A stretch of 64,000 bases of DNA from Bradyrhizobium erythrophlei (GCF_900129425.1 NZ_LT670817.1:8026001-8090000); one strand, 5' to 3'; positions 18,167-27,035 are shown, numbered from the stretch's first letter. Numbers and translations: made by a program. The notes: generated from the sequence alone by a model not told the origin.

Positions 18167-19110
18167 GCCGAACATCGACCCTGCCGAAACGCCTGCAGCC
18201 GATGCTCGCAACTCTGACCGATGCCCCGTTCGACGACCCCGGCTGGGTCTTCGAAGACAAGTACGACGGTTTCCGGATGATCGCCGAGATCAAGAACGGC
18301 GCAGTCGCGCTCTACAGCCGCAACGGCGAGATCATCAGCCGCAGCTACATCGAGGTCGCCAAGGCTCTGGAAAGCGTCGAGGCCGACGCCGTGATCGACG
18401 GGGAACTCGTCGCGATCGGGAAAGACGGCGTGTCGCATTTCCAGCTTCTCCAAAACGCGCTGCGCCATGAGGCGAAGCTTCTGTACTGCGCCTTCGATCT
18501 CACGTTCGAGAACGGCGAGGATCTGCGCAAGCGGCCACTCCTGGAACGCAAGAAACGGCTGAAGGCCATCCTGCCGCGGGACAAGCTGATCGCGTTCAGC
18601 CGGCATCGCGAAGCGAGCGGCACCAGGTTCTTCGCGGAGGCCGAACGGAAGGGCCTCGAAGGCATCATGGCGAAGCGCGCTGACAGCCCTTACGCGTCCG
18701 GCAGCCGGACCGCGGATTGGCTGAAGATCAAGACCGCGAAGCGGCAGGAGGTCGTCATCGCCGGCTTCACGGCGCCTAGGCGCACACGCCCCTTCTTCGG
18801 TGCCCTAGTCCTAGCTGTGAGGGAAGACGACACTTGGCGATACATCGGCCATGTGGGCACCGGGTTCAGCCACCAGACCTTGGAAAAGCTGCACGGCAAG
18901 CTCGTGAAGCTGAAAGTCGCGAAGTCGCCCTTCCCCGGCAAGGTGAAGGACGAACTCGTGACCACTTGGGTCAGGCCGTCGCTCGTAGCCGAGGTTAAGT
19001 TCGCGGAATGGACGAGCAAGGGCGAACTGCGCCAACCCGTCTACCTCGGCCTCAGAACCGACAAGCGCGCGAAGGATGTCGTGCGCGAACGCGAACGGTC
19101 GCGGAAATAG
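18163..19110 (+). CDS. ligD: ATP-dependent DNA ligase, LigD type (NHEJ)
   Basis: 315 residues, a stand-alone ligase domain without the polymerase or nuclease domains of full LigD. The adenylation motif EDKYDGFRMIAE carries the nucleophile Lys33; further motifs are SRNGEIISRSY, DGELVA, FDLTFENGEDLR, GLEGIMAKR and WLKIKT, then the OB-fold (RRTRPFFGALVLAVREDDTW to VAEVKFAEWTSKGELRQPVY). It seals DNA ends in non-homologous end joining with Ku; no ku gene is in the window. The ATG overlaps the stop of a decayed second ligase fragment. The short-form architecture is usual in rhizobia with several lig genes. The gene symbol is by domain, not by orthology. Confidence 0.92.
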   Translation: MSRTSTLPKRLQPMLATLTDAPFDDPGWVFEDKYDGFRMIAEIKNGAVALYSRNGEIISRSYIEVAKALESVEADAVIDGELVAIGKDGVSHFQLLQNALRHEAKLLYCAFDLTFENGEDLRKRPLLERKKRLKAILPRDKLIAFSRHREASGTRFFAEAERKGLEGIMAKRADSPYASGSRTADWLKIKTAKRQEVVIAGFTAPRRTRPFFGALVLAVREDDTWRYIGHVGTGFSHQTLEKLHGKLVKLKVAKSPFPGKVKDELVTTWVRPSLVAEVKFAEWTSKGELRQPVYLGLRTDKRAKDVVRERERSRK

Positions 19111-19147
19111 CCCGTCCCCCTTCCCGCCACCGGCAAGGAACCAATCC

Positions 19148-19867
19148 ATGAGCCGTCTCGCGCCTTTTATTCAGTTCCGGCTCGAGGCCGTCGAAGCATT
19201 AGGCCCGGCTTTCCTTCCACGCCGCAAGTCCTCGGCGAGACGTCGTACCTCACGGAACCGCCGGCCGATGGACCGGTTGATCGAGCATATGTACAGCGAC
19301 GGATCCGATCCCGAACCCACGGCGTCCTCGGCTCTAAGGATCGTCGGTCTCGCCAGCGACGACAAGCATCGCTTCAGCAAGTCGCGACACGAAAGCCTGG
19401 TTCTCCTCAAGGGCATCGGGGTCGAAGGTGATGCTCATGCCGGACCGGTCGTCCGACATCGCTACCTGATGCGGCACGACCCGACGATGCCGAACGCACG
19501 ACAGGTCCATCTCATAAACTCCGAGCTCCTCGAGACGCTGCGCGCGGAGGGCTGCATTCTCGGCCCCGGCGACCTCGGCGAGAACGTGCTGACTGCAGGC
19601 CTCGACCTCGAATCCTTGCCGCTGGGAACGATCCTGAAGCTCGGCGCCGAAGCCGCCATCGAGTTGACCGGCCTGAGGACACCGTCCGTGCTGATCGACC
19701 GATTCAGAACCGGTCTCAAGCATAAGTTGATCATGCCGGACGCCGATCGTCCGGCATTCCGATGCGGTGTCATGAGCGTCGTCCTCTCAGGTGGCCGAAT
19801 ATTCGTTGGCGACCGGATCGAGATTCGGTTCCCGCCCGAACCTTGGCGGCCTCTGCCGGCCTTATGA
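19148..19867 (+). CDS. MOSC-domain protein
   Basis: 239 residues from ATG 19148 (AAGGAA 7 bases upstream); the conserved part starts at ATG 19268, which may be the real start since residues 1-40 are Arg-rich and unlike the family. The MOSC core is clear: LLKGIGVEGDAHAGPVVRHR, PNARQVHLINSELLETL, GPGDLGENVLTAGLDLESLP, ELTGLRTPSVLIDRF. MOSC domains carry sulfur from pyridoxal enzymes to molybdenum cofactor or other acceptors; the usual Cys is not obvious in this shorter form. Function otherwise unknown. Confidence 0.85.
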   Translation: MSRLAPFIQFRLEAVEALGPAFLPRRKSSARRRTSRNRRPMDRLIEHMYSDGSDPEPTASSALRIVGLASDDKHRFSKSRHESLVLLKGIGVEGDAHAGPVVRHRYLMRHDPTMPNARQVHLINSELLETLRAEGCILGPGDLGENVLTAGLDLESLPLGTILKLGAEAAIELTGLRTPSVLIDRFRTGLKHKLIMPDADRPAFRCGVMSVVLSGGRIFVGDRIEIRFPPEPWRPLPAL

Positions 19868-19967
19868 AGTCCCGAGGGGAACGCCCTATTTCGGAGATCA
19901 GCTTCGCGACTGGAACCGACGCGCTCTTCCGGTCTTAACCGAATATTTCCAATCGATGGAGGATCCC

Positions 19968-20270
19968 ATGCCTCGCGGCGACAAATCCAGTTACACCGAC
20001 AAGCAGAAGCGCCAGGCCGAGCACATCGAGGAAGGCTACGAACACCGAGGCGTTCCGGAGAAGGAGGCCGAACGGCGCGCTTGGGCGACCGTGAACAAGG
20101 AAACGCACGGCGGGAAGAAGAGCGGCTCCGGCCGCGGGACAGAAGAAGACCATTCGCCGTCGAGGAAGGGCGGCCGGTTGGGCGGCGCTGCATCTGCCAA
20201 GCGGCCCGCCGCCGAAAAGTCGCGATCGGCCAAAAAGGCCGCGCAGACCAGAAAGCGGCGCGCCGCGTGA
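19968..20270 (+). CDS. Small basic 'plasmid stabilization'-type protein
   Basis: 100 residues from ATG 19968 with GGAGG 6 bases upstream. N-terminal motif KSSYTDKQKRQAEHIEEGYE then RGVPEKEAERRAWATVNKET is the hallmark of a family widely annotated as plasmid stabilization proteins in rhizobia; the C-terminal half is a Lys/Arg/Ala-rich tail suited to nucleic-acid binding. True function unproven. Confidence 0.8.
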   Translation: MPRGDKSSYTDKQKRQAEHIEEGYEHRGVPEKEAERRAWATVNKETHGGKKSGSGRGTEEDHSPSRKGGRLGGAASAKRPAAEKSRSAKKAAQTRKRRAA

Positions 20271-20317
20271 GGGTTTGAGCCGCAGATCGTCGTCGCGCGA
20301 CCAAGCAGGAGTTGCCC

Positions 20318-20818
20318 ATGGCCGAGAGGTTCAAAGGCAAGATCGTCATCGTCACGGGGGCCGCTTCCGGCATCGGAGAAGCGACAGCACGCCGCTTCGT
20401 TGCAGAGGGCGCGAAGGTGGCCCTGGTGGACCGCAACAACGAGTCGCTGGAAAAGGTCGCGAAGAGTCTGCCCGGCGACCAGGTAATGGTCCAGGCCGCC
20501 GACGTGTCGGACTCTAGCGCCGTCGACGGAATGGTCGGGGCGGTCGTGGACCGCTTCGGCCGGCTGGACGTCATCGTGAACAACGCAGGCGTCCACGAAG
20601 GTGGCGACCCGACTTCCATCACGGACGAGAAATGGCGGACCGTGATGTCGACCGACGTCGACGGCGTGTTCTATGGCTGCCGCGCAGCACTCCCCCATCT
20701 CGAAAAAACCAAGGGCTCGATCGTGAACACGGCGTCGGTCTCAGGGACTGGCGGCGATTGGGGCATGAGCCCCTACAACGCAGCGAAGGGTGCTGTCCCT
20801 ATCGCAAACTTATTCTGA
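20318..20818 (+). pseudogene. Short-chain dehydrogenase/reductase cut by an IS
   Basis: ATG 20318 with GGAG. Rossmann start IVIVTGAASGIGEATARRFV, NNAG and the active-site region SVSG...YNAAKGAV are intact, so the Ser-Tyr-Lys set is present, but at about 20805 the sequence leaves the family (PIANLF then stop). About 80 C-terminal residues are lost to the adjacent transposon remnant. Probably inactive because the substrate loop is missing. Confidence 0.85.
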
Positions 20819-20856
20819 CTAGCAGTTGATCGAGAATCGGGCGATGCTCTTGCGAG

Positions 20857-21873
20857 ATGAGAGATTTTGTCAGGCTCATTGTTTGGATGGTCGCAGATCT
20901 GTTTCGGTCGCGGACAGCGCTTGAGGTGGAAATTTGGATGTTGGGGCAGCAGATAAACGTTCTGCGGCGAACCGCTCCTAAAGAGACAGACCTTCAGCGC
21001 CATCGACCGCTTGATTTTTGTTTGCCTTTATCGGCTTCGCCCTGGCGTTCGCGATGCGCTGGCGATTGTCAAGCCGGAGACCGTGGTCAAATGGCATCAC
21101 GCCGGGTTCCGATTATATTGGCGATGGAAATCGAAAGCGCGGGGTGGCAGGCCAACAGTTCCGTTGGCGATACGCAAGCTTATCCGCGAGATGAGCATTG
21201 CCAATCCGCTGTGGGGAGCGCCGCGGATCCATGGAGAACTCCTCAAGCTCGGCGTCGATGTCGGACAGACGAGCGTGGCCAAGTACATGGTCAGGCGACG
21301 AGACCCGCCGTCCCAAGGCTGGAGGACATTCCTTTGCAATCATGCGGACGGGATCGCTGCGATGGATATGTTCGTCGTGCCGACAATCTCGTTTCGCCTG
21401 CTCTATGGATTGCTGATCATGGGGCACGGCCGGCGACATATTCTGTGGTTTGGCGTCACAGCGCATCCAACCGCAGAATGGATCGCAAATCAGGTCACGG
21501 AAGCATGCGGTTGGGAACAGGCTCCCCGCTATCTCATTCGTGACCGAGACGCGCTTACGGTGAGGTTTTTATCCGCCGACTCCGATCGATAGGCATCCGC
21601 GATCGACCGACGTCGCCGCGCTCCCCTTGGCAAAATGGATATGCTGAAAGGCTGATCGGTTCGATCCGACGGGAATGCCTTGACCACGTTATTGTATTCA
21701 GCGAGCGCCACCTCCGTCACCTGCTGCTCTGTTACATGAAATATTACAATGGGGCCCCGCACCCATCTATCCCTGGAGAAAGATGCGCCGGTCTCGCGCG
21801 CCGTCGATCGCGCCGGGCACATTCTATGTCGCCCAATCTTGGCGGACTGCATCACCAATATGGCCGGATTTAA
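20857..21873 (+). mobile_element. Decayed rve-type transposase (IS remnant)
   Basis: Several frames form one DDE integrase-core transposase: WMVADLFRSRTALEVEIWML, then VKPETVVKWHHAGFRLYWRW, NPLWGAPRIHGELLKLGVDV, RYLIRDRD, then SPRSPWQNGYAERLIGSIRR and ECLDHVIVF, ending GGLHHQYGRI and stop at 21871-21873. At least three frameshifts (near 20990, 21565, 21840) inactivate it. DNA from about 20805 to 20856 is probably the IS left end, since the SDR gene stops there. I did not identify terminal repeats. The family is the integrase-core type common in Bradyrhizobium; an exact IS family is not claimed. Confidence 0.75.
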
Positions 21874-21907
21874 TTTACGACAGGCACAGCCCTCGGAGAA
21901 GAACCTG

Positions 21908-21988
21908 ATGGATGATCCGAACGATCCAATCAATCGCGAGAACGCGGAGCTCGACCGCATGACCAAGGGCATTTGCCGCGCTTGCTAA
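21908..21988 (+). CDS. Tiny Cys-tailed protein
   Basis: 26 residues, ATG 21908, GGAG 10 bases upstream: starts MDDPNDPINRENAELDRMTK and ends GICRAC. The tail (N-x-x-L/V-D-x-x-x-x-(I/V)-C-x-x-C) recurs at 33498 and in the DUF1330 protein ending at 17123. It may be the C-terminal remnant of a small secreted family. Confidence 0.35.
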   Translation: MDDPNDPINRENAELDRMTKGICRAC

Positions 21989-22233
21989 CAACTGGCCTTC
22001 TCACCTCTCCTCGTCCGGATGCGCCGACAGATACGCATCAATCTCCCGCTCGCGAGACAAGATTTGGAGAAAGCGGAAGTTGAAACGGGATGAATAGTGT
22101 CCGCCCCCCAACAATTTGTTTGTTCCTTTGATGGAACAGCAGTTTTGATTCGCGCCCTTCGCTTGCCAGTGCAAGTCTCCCGTAACCGGGGCGGACGGGG
22201 CCATTTCGAAAGCACACAATTTTGAGCCCGGTA

Positions 22234-22261
22234 GGCCGCCGGATATTGCCCGGCGGCCTTT
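22234..22261 (+). terminator. Hairpin with short T run
   Basis: GGCCGCCGG and CCGGCGGCC arms (perfect 9 bp) around a 7-base loop, followed by TTT. It lies in a gene-poor stretch; which transcript it ends is unclear. Confidence 0.5.
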
Positions 22262-22513
22262 GCTCTGTTCCGCTTGCTTTCCGCAGGTTTAGACAAATGA
22301 CCCACCCCAAACGCCCAGCGCGTGAAGCGGCGCCCTCACCTCTCCTCGTCCGGGTGCACCGCAGCGGCCCGAAAAATGCATGTCAAATCACGCCTTGGAG
22401 GGTTTGATTCCCCTCTTGGGCTTTTCTCCCCATCGCCTTGACCGTCGCATCTACCCGCTGCGGCGGTCATTTTTTGGGCCGAAGGACCGTCGCCGCCTGT
22501 ATAGATCCCAGGC

Positions 22514-22754
22514 ATGGCGAAGCCGGAAACAGTTGGAATGAGCTATGGGGCCCTTCGAAAAGAGTGCCTCGAAGCCGTTCGCCAATGGCCTGGATGCGAA
22601 ACGGTAAGTGGCATCCAAGTTATTCGAAATAACACTCCCGGCGGCTTCTCTGTCCGCGTGACTTTGTACGGGAAGGCCGACCAGAAAAACCGCCAATCGC
22701 GCGATCGCCTTCGTGCAACGCGAGAAGCGACGCCTTTTTCACCTGACCGAATAG
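22514..22754 (+). pseudogene. Small conserved hypothetical, one A-run insertion
   Basis: ATG 22514 reads LRKECLEAVRQWPGCETVSG and NTPGGFSVRVTLYGKADQK; an extra A in the run at 22685-22689 shifts the frame. Corrected, it continues TANRAIAFVQREKRRLFHLT and stops at 22752-22754, about 79 residues. A small rhizobial family of unknown function, probably a short DNA-binding or YcfA-like fold (guess). May be intact if the A run is a sequencing error. Confidence 0.55.
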
Positions 22755-23522
22755 CGCCCTCAACTCTCATCGTCCGGACGCCGGTCGCGGAAAGAAACCG
22801 CGGTGGCTGAGCGCGCAGCTCAAGTCGGGCTAACAGATCGAAGATTTTCGGATCGGTTTCTAGGCGACTTCAGGTTCAAGCCGCGCCGGAGGCGATGGCC
22901 GGGGGCCGCGATCCGTAGTTCTGCTTTCCTGACATGCTCGCGTAATCGGTCCAATTCGCGGAACTGAGCCTTGAGATTGCTGTCGTGTCGGCGATGGCTG
23001 CAAGGCGCTCCTGAAGAGTCCTCATTTGAGACCCCAAACTAAAATGGACGCTACAAAAAACTACAGCTGGTCACGCAACTAAATAACTATCCGGATTCCG
23101 TGCGAGCCTCATACGCGACTGCCGGTTTCCCAGTTCCGTCGCTGCCCTCATAGAACCGGCGAGCGGCGCGAAGGTTCCGCTGTCGCCAGAAAACCCGACG
23201 GCCTGAACCGGCGCCGCGCGCCTCACCGCTCCTCATCGGGCCCGGCGCCAGAGAAACGGCCCCAGCTTGGGGGTCAAGCTGAGGCCGTCGGGCTCTGCAT
23301 CATAACGTGCCGAGTAGCCGGCACGATCGCAGAACCCGCTAGCGTACAAACCGTTCCCCTCGACGAGTGGCCTATTTTAAATCCGCGACTGGCCTAATTC
23401 GGCCGGTACCAAAATTTCGGCCCTGTGTCGGCAATCGGACAGCAACCTCAGCCCGTGAGCGACCGTTGTTCTTGCTGCCCGTGTAGACTTGGCATTCGGG
23501 CACTGATCCAGATGGAAGGGGT
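22755..23522. other. Gene-poor stretch
   Basis: Short frames on both strands, none with protein-like composition or a good ribosome site. Contains small hairpins (for example GGCCCCAGCTTGGGGGTCAAGCTGAGGCC near 23251-23285 as imperfect pairing). I see no gene, RNA gene or insertion sequence here. Confidence 0.4.
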
Positions 23523-23711
23523 ATGGCGGCCCGGCGCCGCCCCGGATCGAATCGGCCGGCGCGCCGCTTGAGTCCCGGTTCTGTTGCGGAGTCGCCGTTG
23601 TGTCCTGGTCCTTACGTTTTTGCCGAACCGATCGTGCTGGAGGATGGCAGCAAACTCGCGACGTTGCGCGACGCAATCAGGCACCTCGCCCAGATCATTC
23701 GACGGCAATAG
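23523..23711 (+). CDS. Doubtful small hypothetical
   Basis: 62 residues; only the C-terminal half (YVFAEPIVLEDGSKLATLRD) reads like a protein and recalls short rhizobial DUFs with a 'DG+-L-TL-DA' core. The Arg/Pro-rich first half suggests a wrong frame or a frameshift. Stop lies 26 bases before a terminator-like hairpin. Confidence 0.25.
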   Translation: MAARRRPGSNRPARRLSPGSVAESPLCPGPYVFAEPIVLEDGSKLATLRDAIRHLAQIIRRQ

Positions 23712-23736
23712 AACTTGGATTTCTGAGAAGATGTAA

Positions 23737-23766
23737 GGCCGCCGCCTCAGTTGGCGGCCTCTTTCA
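23737..23766 (+). terminator. GGCCGCC...GGCGGCC hairpin, copy 1
   Basis: GGCCGCC-GCCTCAGTT-GGCGGCC followed by TCTTTCATT. The preceding 25 bases (from 23711) are nearly identical to 24386-24412. Copies 2 and 3 are at 24415 and 24783. Confidence 0.55.
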
Positions 23767-24000
23767 TTGCAGCCTTGACAACGGGCCACGCGGCGCATGG
23801 TCTGACCCGCCTGTCAGATGATCTTCGATGTTATCGGCGATCTCCTCGCAGACCGACGCCAACGCAAGCAGTTCGGTTTTAACGAAAGGATCGTCGGCCT
23901 GCTCGACAAGTTTCCGACACATGGCCGCTTGATCCCATAGATAGTTAATCCAATCATGGATGCCGAACACAGTACCGTTGAGCTTGGAGTGGTGACACAT
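23764..24000 (-). CDS. Small helical hypothetical, paralogue A
   Basis: 78 residues from ATG 24000. The core DWINYLWDQAAMCRKLVEQA to LLALASVCEEIADNIEDHLT is two amphipathic helices, like the short rhizobial proteins with a 'W-x-x-x-A-x-x-R-x-x-A' helix and a 'DP' turn. A paralogue with the same flank lies at 25403-25561. No function known. Confidence 0.45.
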   Translation of the reverse strand: MCHHSKLNGTVFGIHDWINYLWDQAAMCRKLVEQADDPFVKTELLALASVCEEIADNIEDHLTGGSDHAPRGPLSRLQ

Positions 24001-24262
24001 AGTGGAGCTTTCACTAGAAGGCCGAATGCGTGAAGCTGATGTAGGTTCGCCATCTGCCGACACGGGCAGAGCCATCAGCGATTACCGAATCTCTCGCCCC
24101 GGCCTCATATGGCGACGCGGCTCCCAATCACTAATGGGAAATTTCGAAGGCAGTAATCGGAGCAGCCGATTGCACTGGCATCAGCCCGGAAAAGGACGCT
24201 GCTCCGATACCGATGACCATCTTTTGACTTGGCAGCAGGGTCTTCTCGGCATTCTGTGCCGC

Positions 24263-24414
24263 ATGGAAAGACAAGACCGGCAGAAGCCAACTTCACCGCG
24301 CTGTGTCAGGTGCCTAAGTTCGCCGCGAGTATGCTTGACCCGCCGACCGGGCGGACGTTTCACATGTTCGAATGCGTGTGCGGTACTAGAACTTGGATTT
24401 CAGAGAAGATGTAA
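24263..24414 (+). pseudogene. Small zinc-ribbon-like protein, frameshifted
   Basis: MERQDRQKPTSPRCVRC from ATG 24263, then after loss of a base near 24310 KFAASMLDPPTGRTFHMFEC and VCGTRTWISEKM. The CxxC ... CxC spacing suggests a zinc ribbon of a family common in Bradyrhizobium. The stop at 24412-24414 abuts a terminator hairpin. Confidence 0.5.
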
Positions 24415-24440
24415 GGCCGCCTCAGTTGGCGGCCTCTTCA
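24415..24440 (+). terminator. GGCCGCC...GGCGGCC hairpin, copy 2
   Basis: GGCCGCC-TCAGTT-GGCGGCC then TCTTCA, directly after the stop of the zinc-ribbon pseudogene, so a transcription terminator for it is likely. Confidence 0.6.
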
Positions 24441-24782
24441 GTCGCCACCGCGCCGGACTGCCCTCATTCGCCTGGCACGACAAGGAAACAGCCCAGCTTT
24501 GGGCAGGGACAAGCTGGGGCCGCAGTTTACATAGGAGGAGTGCCGCATATCGGCACAATTCTGATGTCTGTTCGCAGGACGCCGATTCCCATTAAATTTT
24601 GCTTTAGAAACTGTCCTATTTCAGGTCACATGATCGTGGCACGCCGATTGCTCGGTTGAGGTCGCCGGGATTTAAAGACCCGGCCACGGAAATGCCAACG
24701 CCGCCGAGCGATCATATTCCGCTTGGCGGCGTTGTGCGTTTTGAGGGCTGGATCCACCGTAACCTTTATCCGCCAGAGTAAA

Positions 24783-24810
24783 GGCCGCCTCAGTTGGCGG
24801 CCTCTTTCAT
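24783..24810 (+). terminator. GGCCGCC...GGCGGCC hairpin, copy 3
   Basis: Same 20-base hairpin followed by TCTTTCAT. Here no coding frame ends just upstream; 24441-24782 shows no gene I can support. Confidence 0.5.
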
Positions 24811-24811
24811 A

Positions 24812-25226
24812 TCAGGTTCGCCATCGCGTAGCGCGGGCTTTTGTCCATCGCCTCGACGCCTGCGGCGCTGCCTTCCTCGGTTCATCTGAAATAGGGATAA
24901 GAACGGCCTCGAACGTCAAGTCCGGCGCTTGTTTAGCGGTCCCGGTACATGATGCCATCGTGGCGTGGATCTACCGGAAATGGTCAAATCGAAGTTGTCG
25001 ATGCCGAAAACGGAAGGTTGTCCCTGCGTGTGCCGCTCCGTGGCAATACACGCCGTAAATTTATCTCCGTCCACAACGTATGACCCGTGTACGCGAGCAC
25101 TGTATCGCCACCGGTCACTTTGCCGTCGTAAAGCTCTACAATGCCGGTTCCTTCTCCCTGCATCATGCAGCGTCCTTCTTCCTGCCGGGTTCTGAACCAA
25201 GCCGAGTAACTGCCATTTCGAAGCAT
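24812..25226 (-). pseudogene. GrlR-family (T3SS regulator-like) protein, two frameshifts
   Basis: Frames combine as MLRNGSYSAWFRTRQEEGRC, GTGIVELYDGKVTGGDTVLA, then (one G lost near 25085) SYVVDGDKFTACIATERHTQ and GQPSVFGIDNFDLTISG, then (one C lost near 24970) ASCTGTAKQAPDLTFEAVLI, stop at 24812-24814. The GkvtGGDt-Y-G and H-x-G-x-P-S-V-F-G-x-D motifs are those of the GrlR-like beta-barrel family, first known as a negative regulator of type III secretion in enterobacteria but common in rhizobia without that role. Inactive as read. Confidence 0.6.
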
Positions 25227-25402
25227 GTGCCCACCTATGCGACAACGTGAGGTAGCACCGATAGGTTGCCGGATGGTTTACTGACAGGCGGGTTTTGCTT
25301 TTAACTCTAATGCGATGGGCCTTGGCGCGGCGGCTCCGGACCTTCGCCAGTCTCAATCTCCGCGTCGTGCACGTGTACAGGCAGCCTCATGTTCAGCGCC
25401 GC

Positions 25403-25561
25403 TCACGCGCCCGTCAGACGGTCCTCGATACTATTGGCGACCTGCTCGCAGACCGACGCCAACTCAAGCGAGTTTTTTTTCAGGACAGGATCGTCCGTCT
25501 GCTCGGCAAGTTTCCGATATGTGGCCGCTTGGCCCCGTAGACATTCAGACCAATAATGCAT
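25403..25561 (-). CDS. Small helical hypothetical, paralogue B
   Basis: 52 residues from ATG 25561: YWSECLRGQAATYRKLAEQT, then DDPVLKKNSLELASVCEQVA and NSIEDRLTGA. About half of the residues match paralogue A at 23764, and the 100 bp upstream of both are also similar, so this is a segmental duplication. The coding frame is open further upstream (to 25669), so the start is uncertain. Confidence 0.5.
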   Translation of the reverse strand: MHYWSECLRGQAATYRKLAEQTDDPVLKKNSLELASVCEQVANSIEDRLTGA

Positions 25562-25987
25562 GCCGAACACAGTATCGTTGGGCTTGGAGTGGGTGACAAT
25601 CCGTAGTGGAGCTTTCACTAGAATGCCGAAGCGTGAAGCTGATGTAGGTTCGCAATCTGCCGACACCACTAAATTGAGTTTCAGAAGGCAAGCGCCTCAG
25701 TTGGTAGACCTGACCGGTCTGGCCTCGCCAACCTTCTCGACGCTGTTACCTGCATGAAAACTTAACGTGATACGTCGCCTGATGTGCTCGATGCTCTTGA
25801 GCTTGCGAACCGCCTGATCAATCGCAGCGGCCATTGCCCCCACCGCGCGGCTCTTTTGCGTGCGTCTCACGCGCTTGATGATGATCGCTCGAACGTCCGC
25901 ACCGAAGTCCTTTCTAAAATACCATTTAATGGCAGAGCGAACGCCGCCTTCCCATGTTGTTCGGTAAGCTATTTGTCGAGGATCACT

Positions 25988-26176
25988 ATGATGAATTTCG
26001 CACTGATTGGCGCTGCCGCCGTCGCCGCACAGCAGCTTTGGCAGTTCCTGCGCTGGTGCAGGCCGCTATCGAACATCCCGGCTATCGCCCGCATTTCTAC
26101 CCGAAATCAAATCGTCAAAAACTTGGGGGCGGGCAATCCGCACGCCGATGGCGGTTATTATCGCGACAACAACTGA
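25988..26176 (+). pseudogene. Small secreted protein, two frameshifts
   Basis: ATG 25988/25991 after a GAGG site reads MMNFALIGAAAVAA, then in the next frame ALAVPALVQAAIEHPGYRPH and FYPKSN, then (one A too many near 26117-26121) GAGNPHADGGYYRDNN and stop. Restored it is a signal peptide plus a short mature peptide with an HPGY start and an NP-DGGYYR end, a family I associate with Bradyrhizobium. Confidence 0.5.
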
Positions 26177-26185
26177 CAGAACGGG

Positions 26186-26551
26186 TTGGAGACGCAAATC
26201 GGGTTGATGGGCAAAAATGGCGGACCCTTCGCCAGCGCCCGCAAGGCTTGCCGCCACGTCTACGACGCCTTGGCGAGGGACTGGGACCCTATCAGTCCCT
26301 TGGCGCTGCTCTTGGTACCTACCGGTCTTGTAGAACCTCTAAAGCTGGTCGCAGTGGCCGTTGCGGGCGATGGCCATTGGATCACCGGCACAGTCATGAT
26401 TGGGGCCGCTTATGCTGCGAGCCTGTTGCTGGTCGACCGGCTGTTCGTAATGGTCAAGCCCAAACTGCTGACCTTGCCTTGGTTCGCTCGGCTTTGGCGT
26501 TGGTTTGTCGCGGTTCGCAGCAAGGCGGTTGAACTGTTTCGCAGGGCGTGA
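26186..26551 (+). CDS. Small two-span membrane protein
   Basis: 121 residues from TTG 26186 (ATG at 26207 is the alternative). Two hydrophobic segments (PLALLLVPTGLVEPLKLVAV; TVMIGAAYAASLLLVDRLFV) and a basic C-terminus with LPWFARLWRWFVAVRSKAVE. Such proteins are frequent in Bradyrhizobium; function unknown. One of the few intact frames in this stretch. Confidence 0.65.
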   Translation: METQIGLMGKNGGPFASARKACRHVYDALARDWDPISPLALLLVPTGLVEPLKLVAVAVAGDGHWITGTVMIGAAYAASLLLVDRLFVMVKPKLLTLPWFARLWRWFVAVRSKAVELFRRA

Positions 26552-26608
26552 AACGAATACCCCCGCCTGAAGCGAGGGTTCCTTGGCGTCCGACCGCCGA
26601 CTTGGCGC

Positions 26609-26812
26609 TCATGTGCCGCCTGCGGGTGGCACGAGCCGCAGCTTTTTAGGAGCGAGCGCACGGTCAATGGCTCGCTCCGCTTGCGATGCGGCCTCAGCCT
26701 TCGTCGCGGCTTGGCCTGTCGCCGAGCGGTCCGCATCTAGCGAAACCGACCATTTCCAGACCTGCCGCCCTAGCCCTTGAATGAGCGCGTACTCAACACC
26801 GCGATATTTCAT
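26609..26812 (-). CDS. Small conserved hypothetical
   Basis: 67 residues from ATG 26812: MKYRGVEYALIQGLGRQVWK then a helix with AEAASQAERAIDRALAPKKL and a short RLVPP tail. The YRG-EY-(V/I)-QG-GR-VW-W pattern is a rhizobial family of about 65-70 residues. Length fits, so intact; function unknown. Confidence 0.65.
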   Translation of the reverse strand: MKYRGVEYALIQGLGRQVWKWSVSLDADRSATGQAATKAEAASQAERAIDRALAPKKLRLVPPAGGT

Positions 26813-26929
26813 GCCGGTGGAAACCGGAATGGCGCTAGGTGGTTCCGAGCCGCGCGTGCAAGTTATAGCGGCAACGATGATCGCCCTGAGCCTATCGAGC
26901 GGCGGTTCGTCATGCCGCCGCCGCCCGAT

Positions 26930-27025
26930 CTTCCTTGTCGGCACCACGTGCAACGATCCTCTGGCACAGGCCGATGCAGCGCCCTCCCCTCATCCCACGG
27001 CGCACGCATCCGAACGTCGGCCGTT
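26930..27025 (-). pseudogene. SRAP-peptidase C-terminal fragment (second copy)
   Basis: Minus-strand VRMRAPWDEGRALHRPVPED matches VWMRAPWDEARALQRPLADD of the gene at 27412, and the DNA at 26934-27024 parallels 27450-27545. It is a stray fragment of the same gene family. Confidence 0.5.
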
Positions 27026-27035
27026 TCGTTTGGAA

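Noticed and set aside
20036..20698. 220-residue minus-strand frame
   Set aside because: Antisense to the SDR and plasmid-stabilization-type genes.
22380..22440. GGGTTTGATTCCCCTCTTGGGC as a tRNA/tmRNA T-arm
   Set aside because: No matching acceptor, D or anticodon arm upstream; likely chance.
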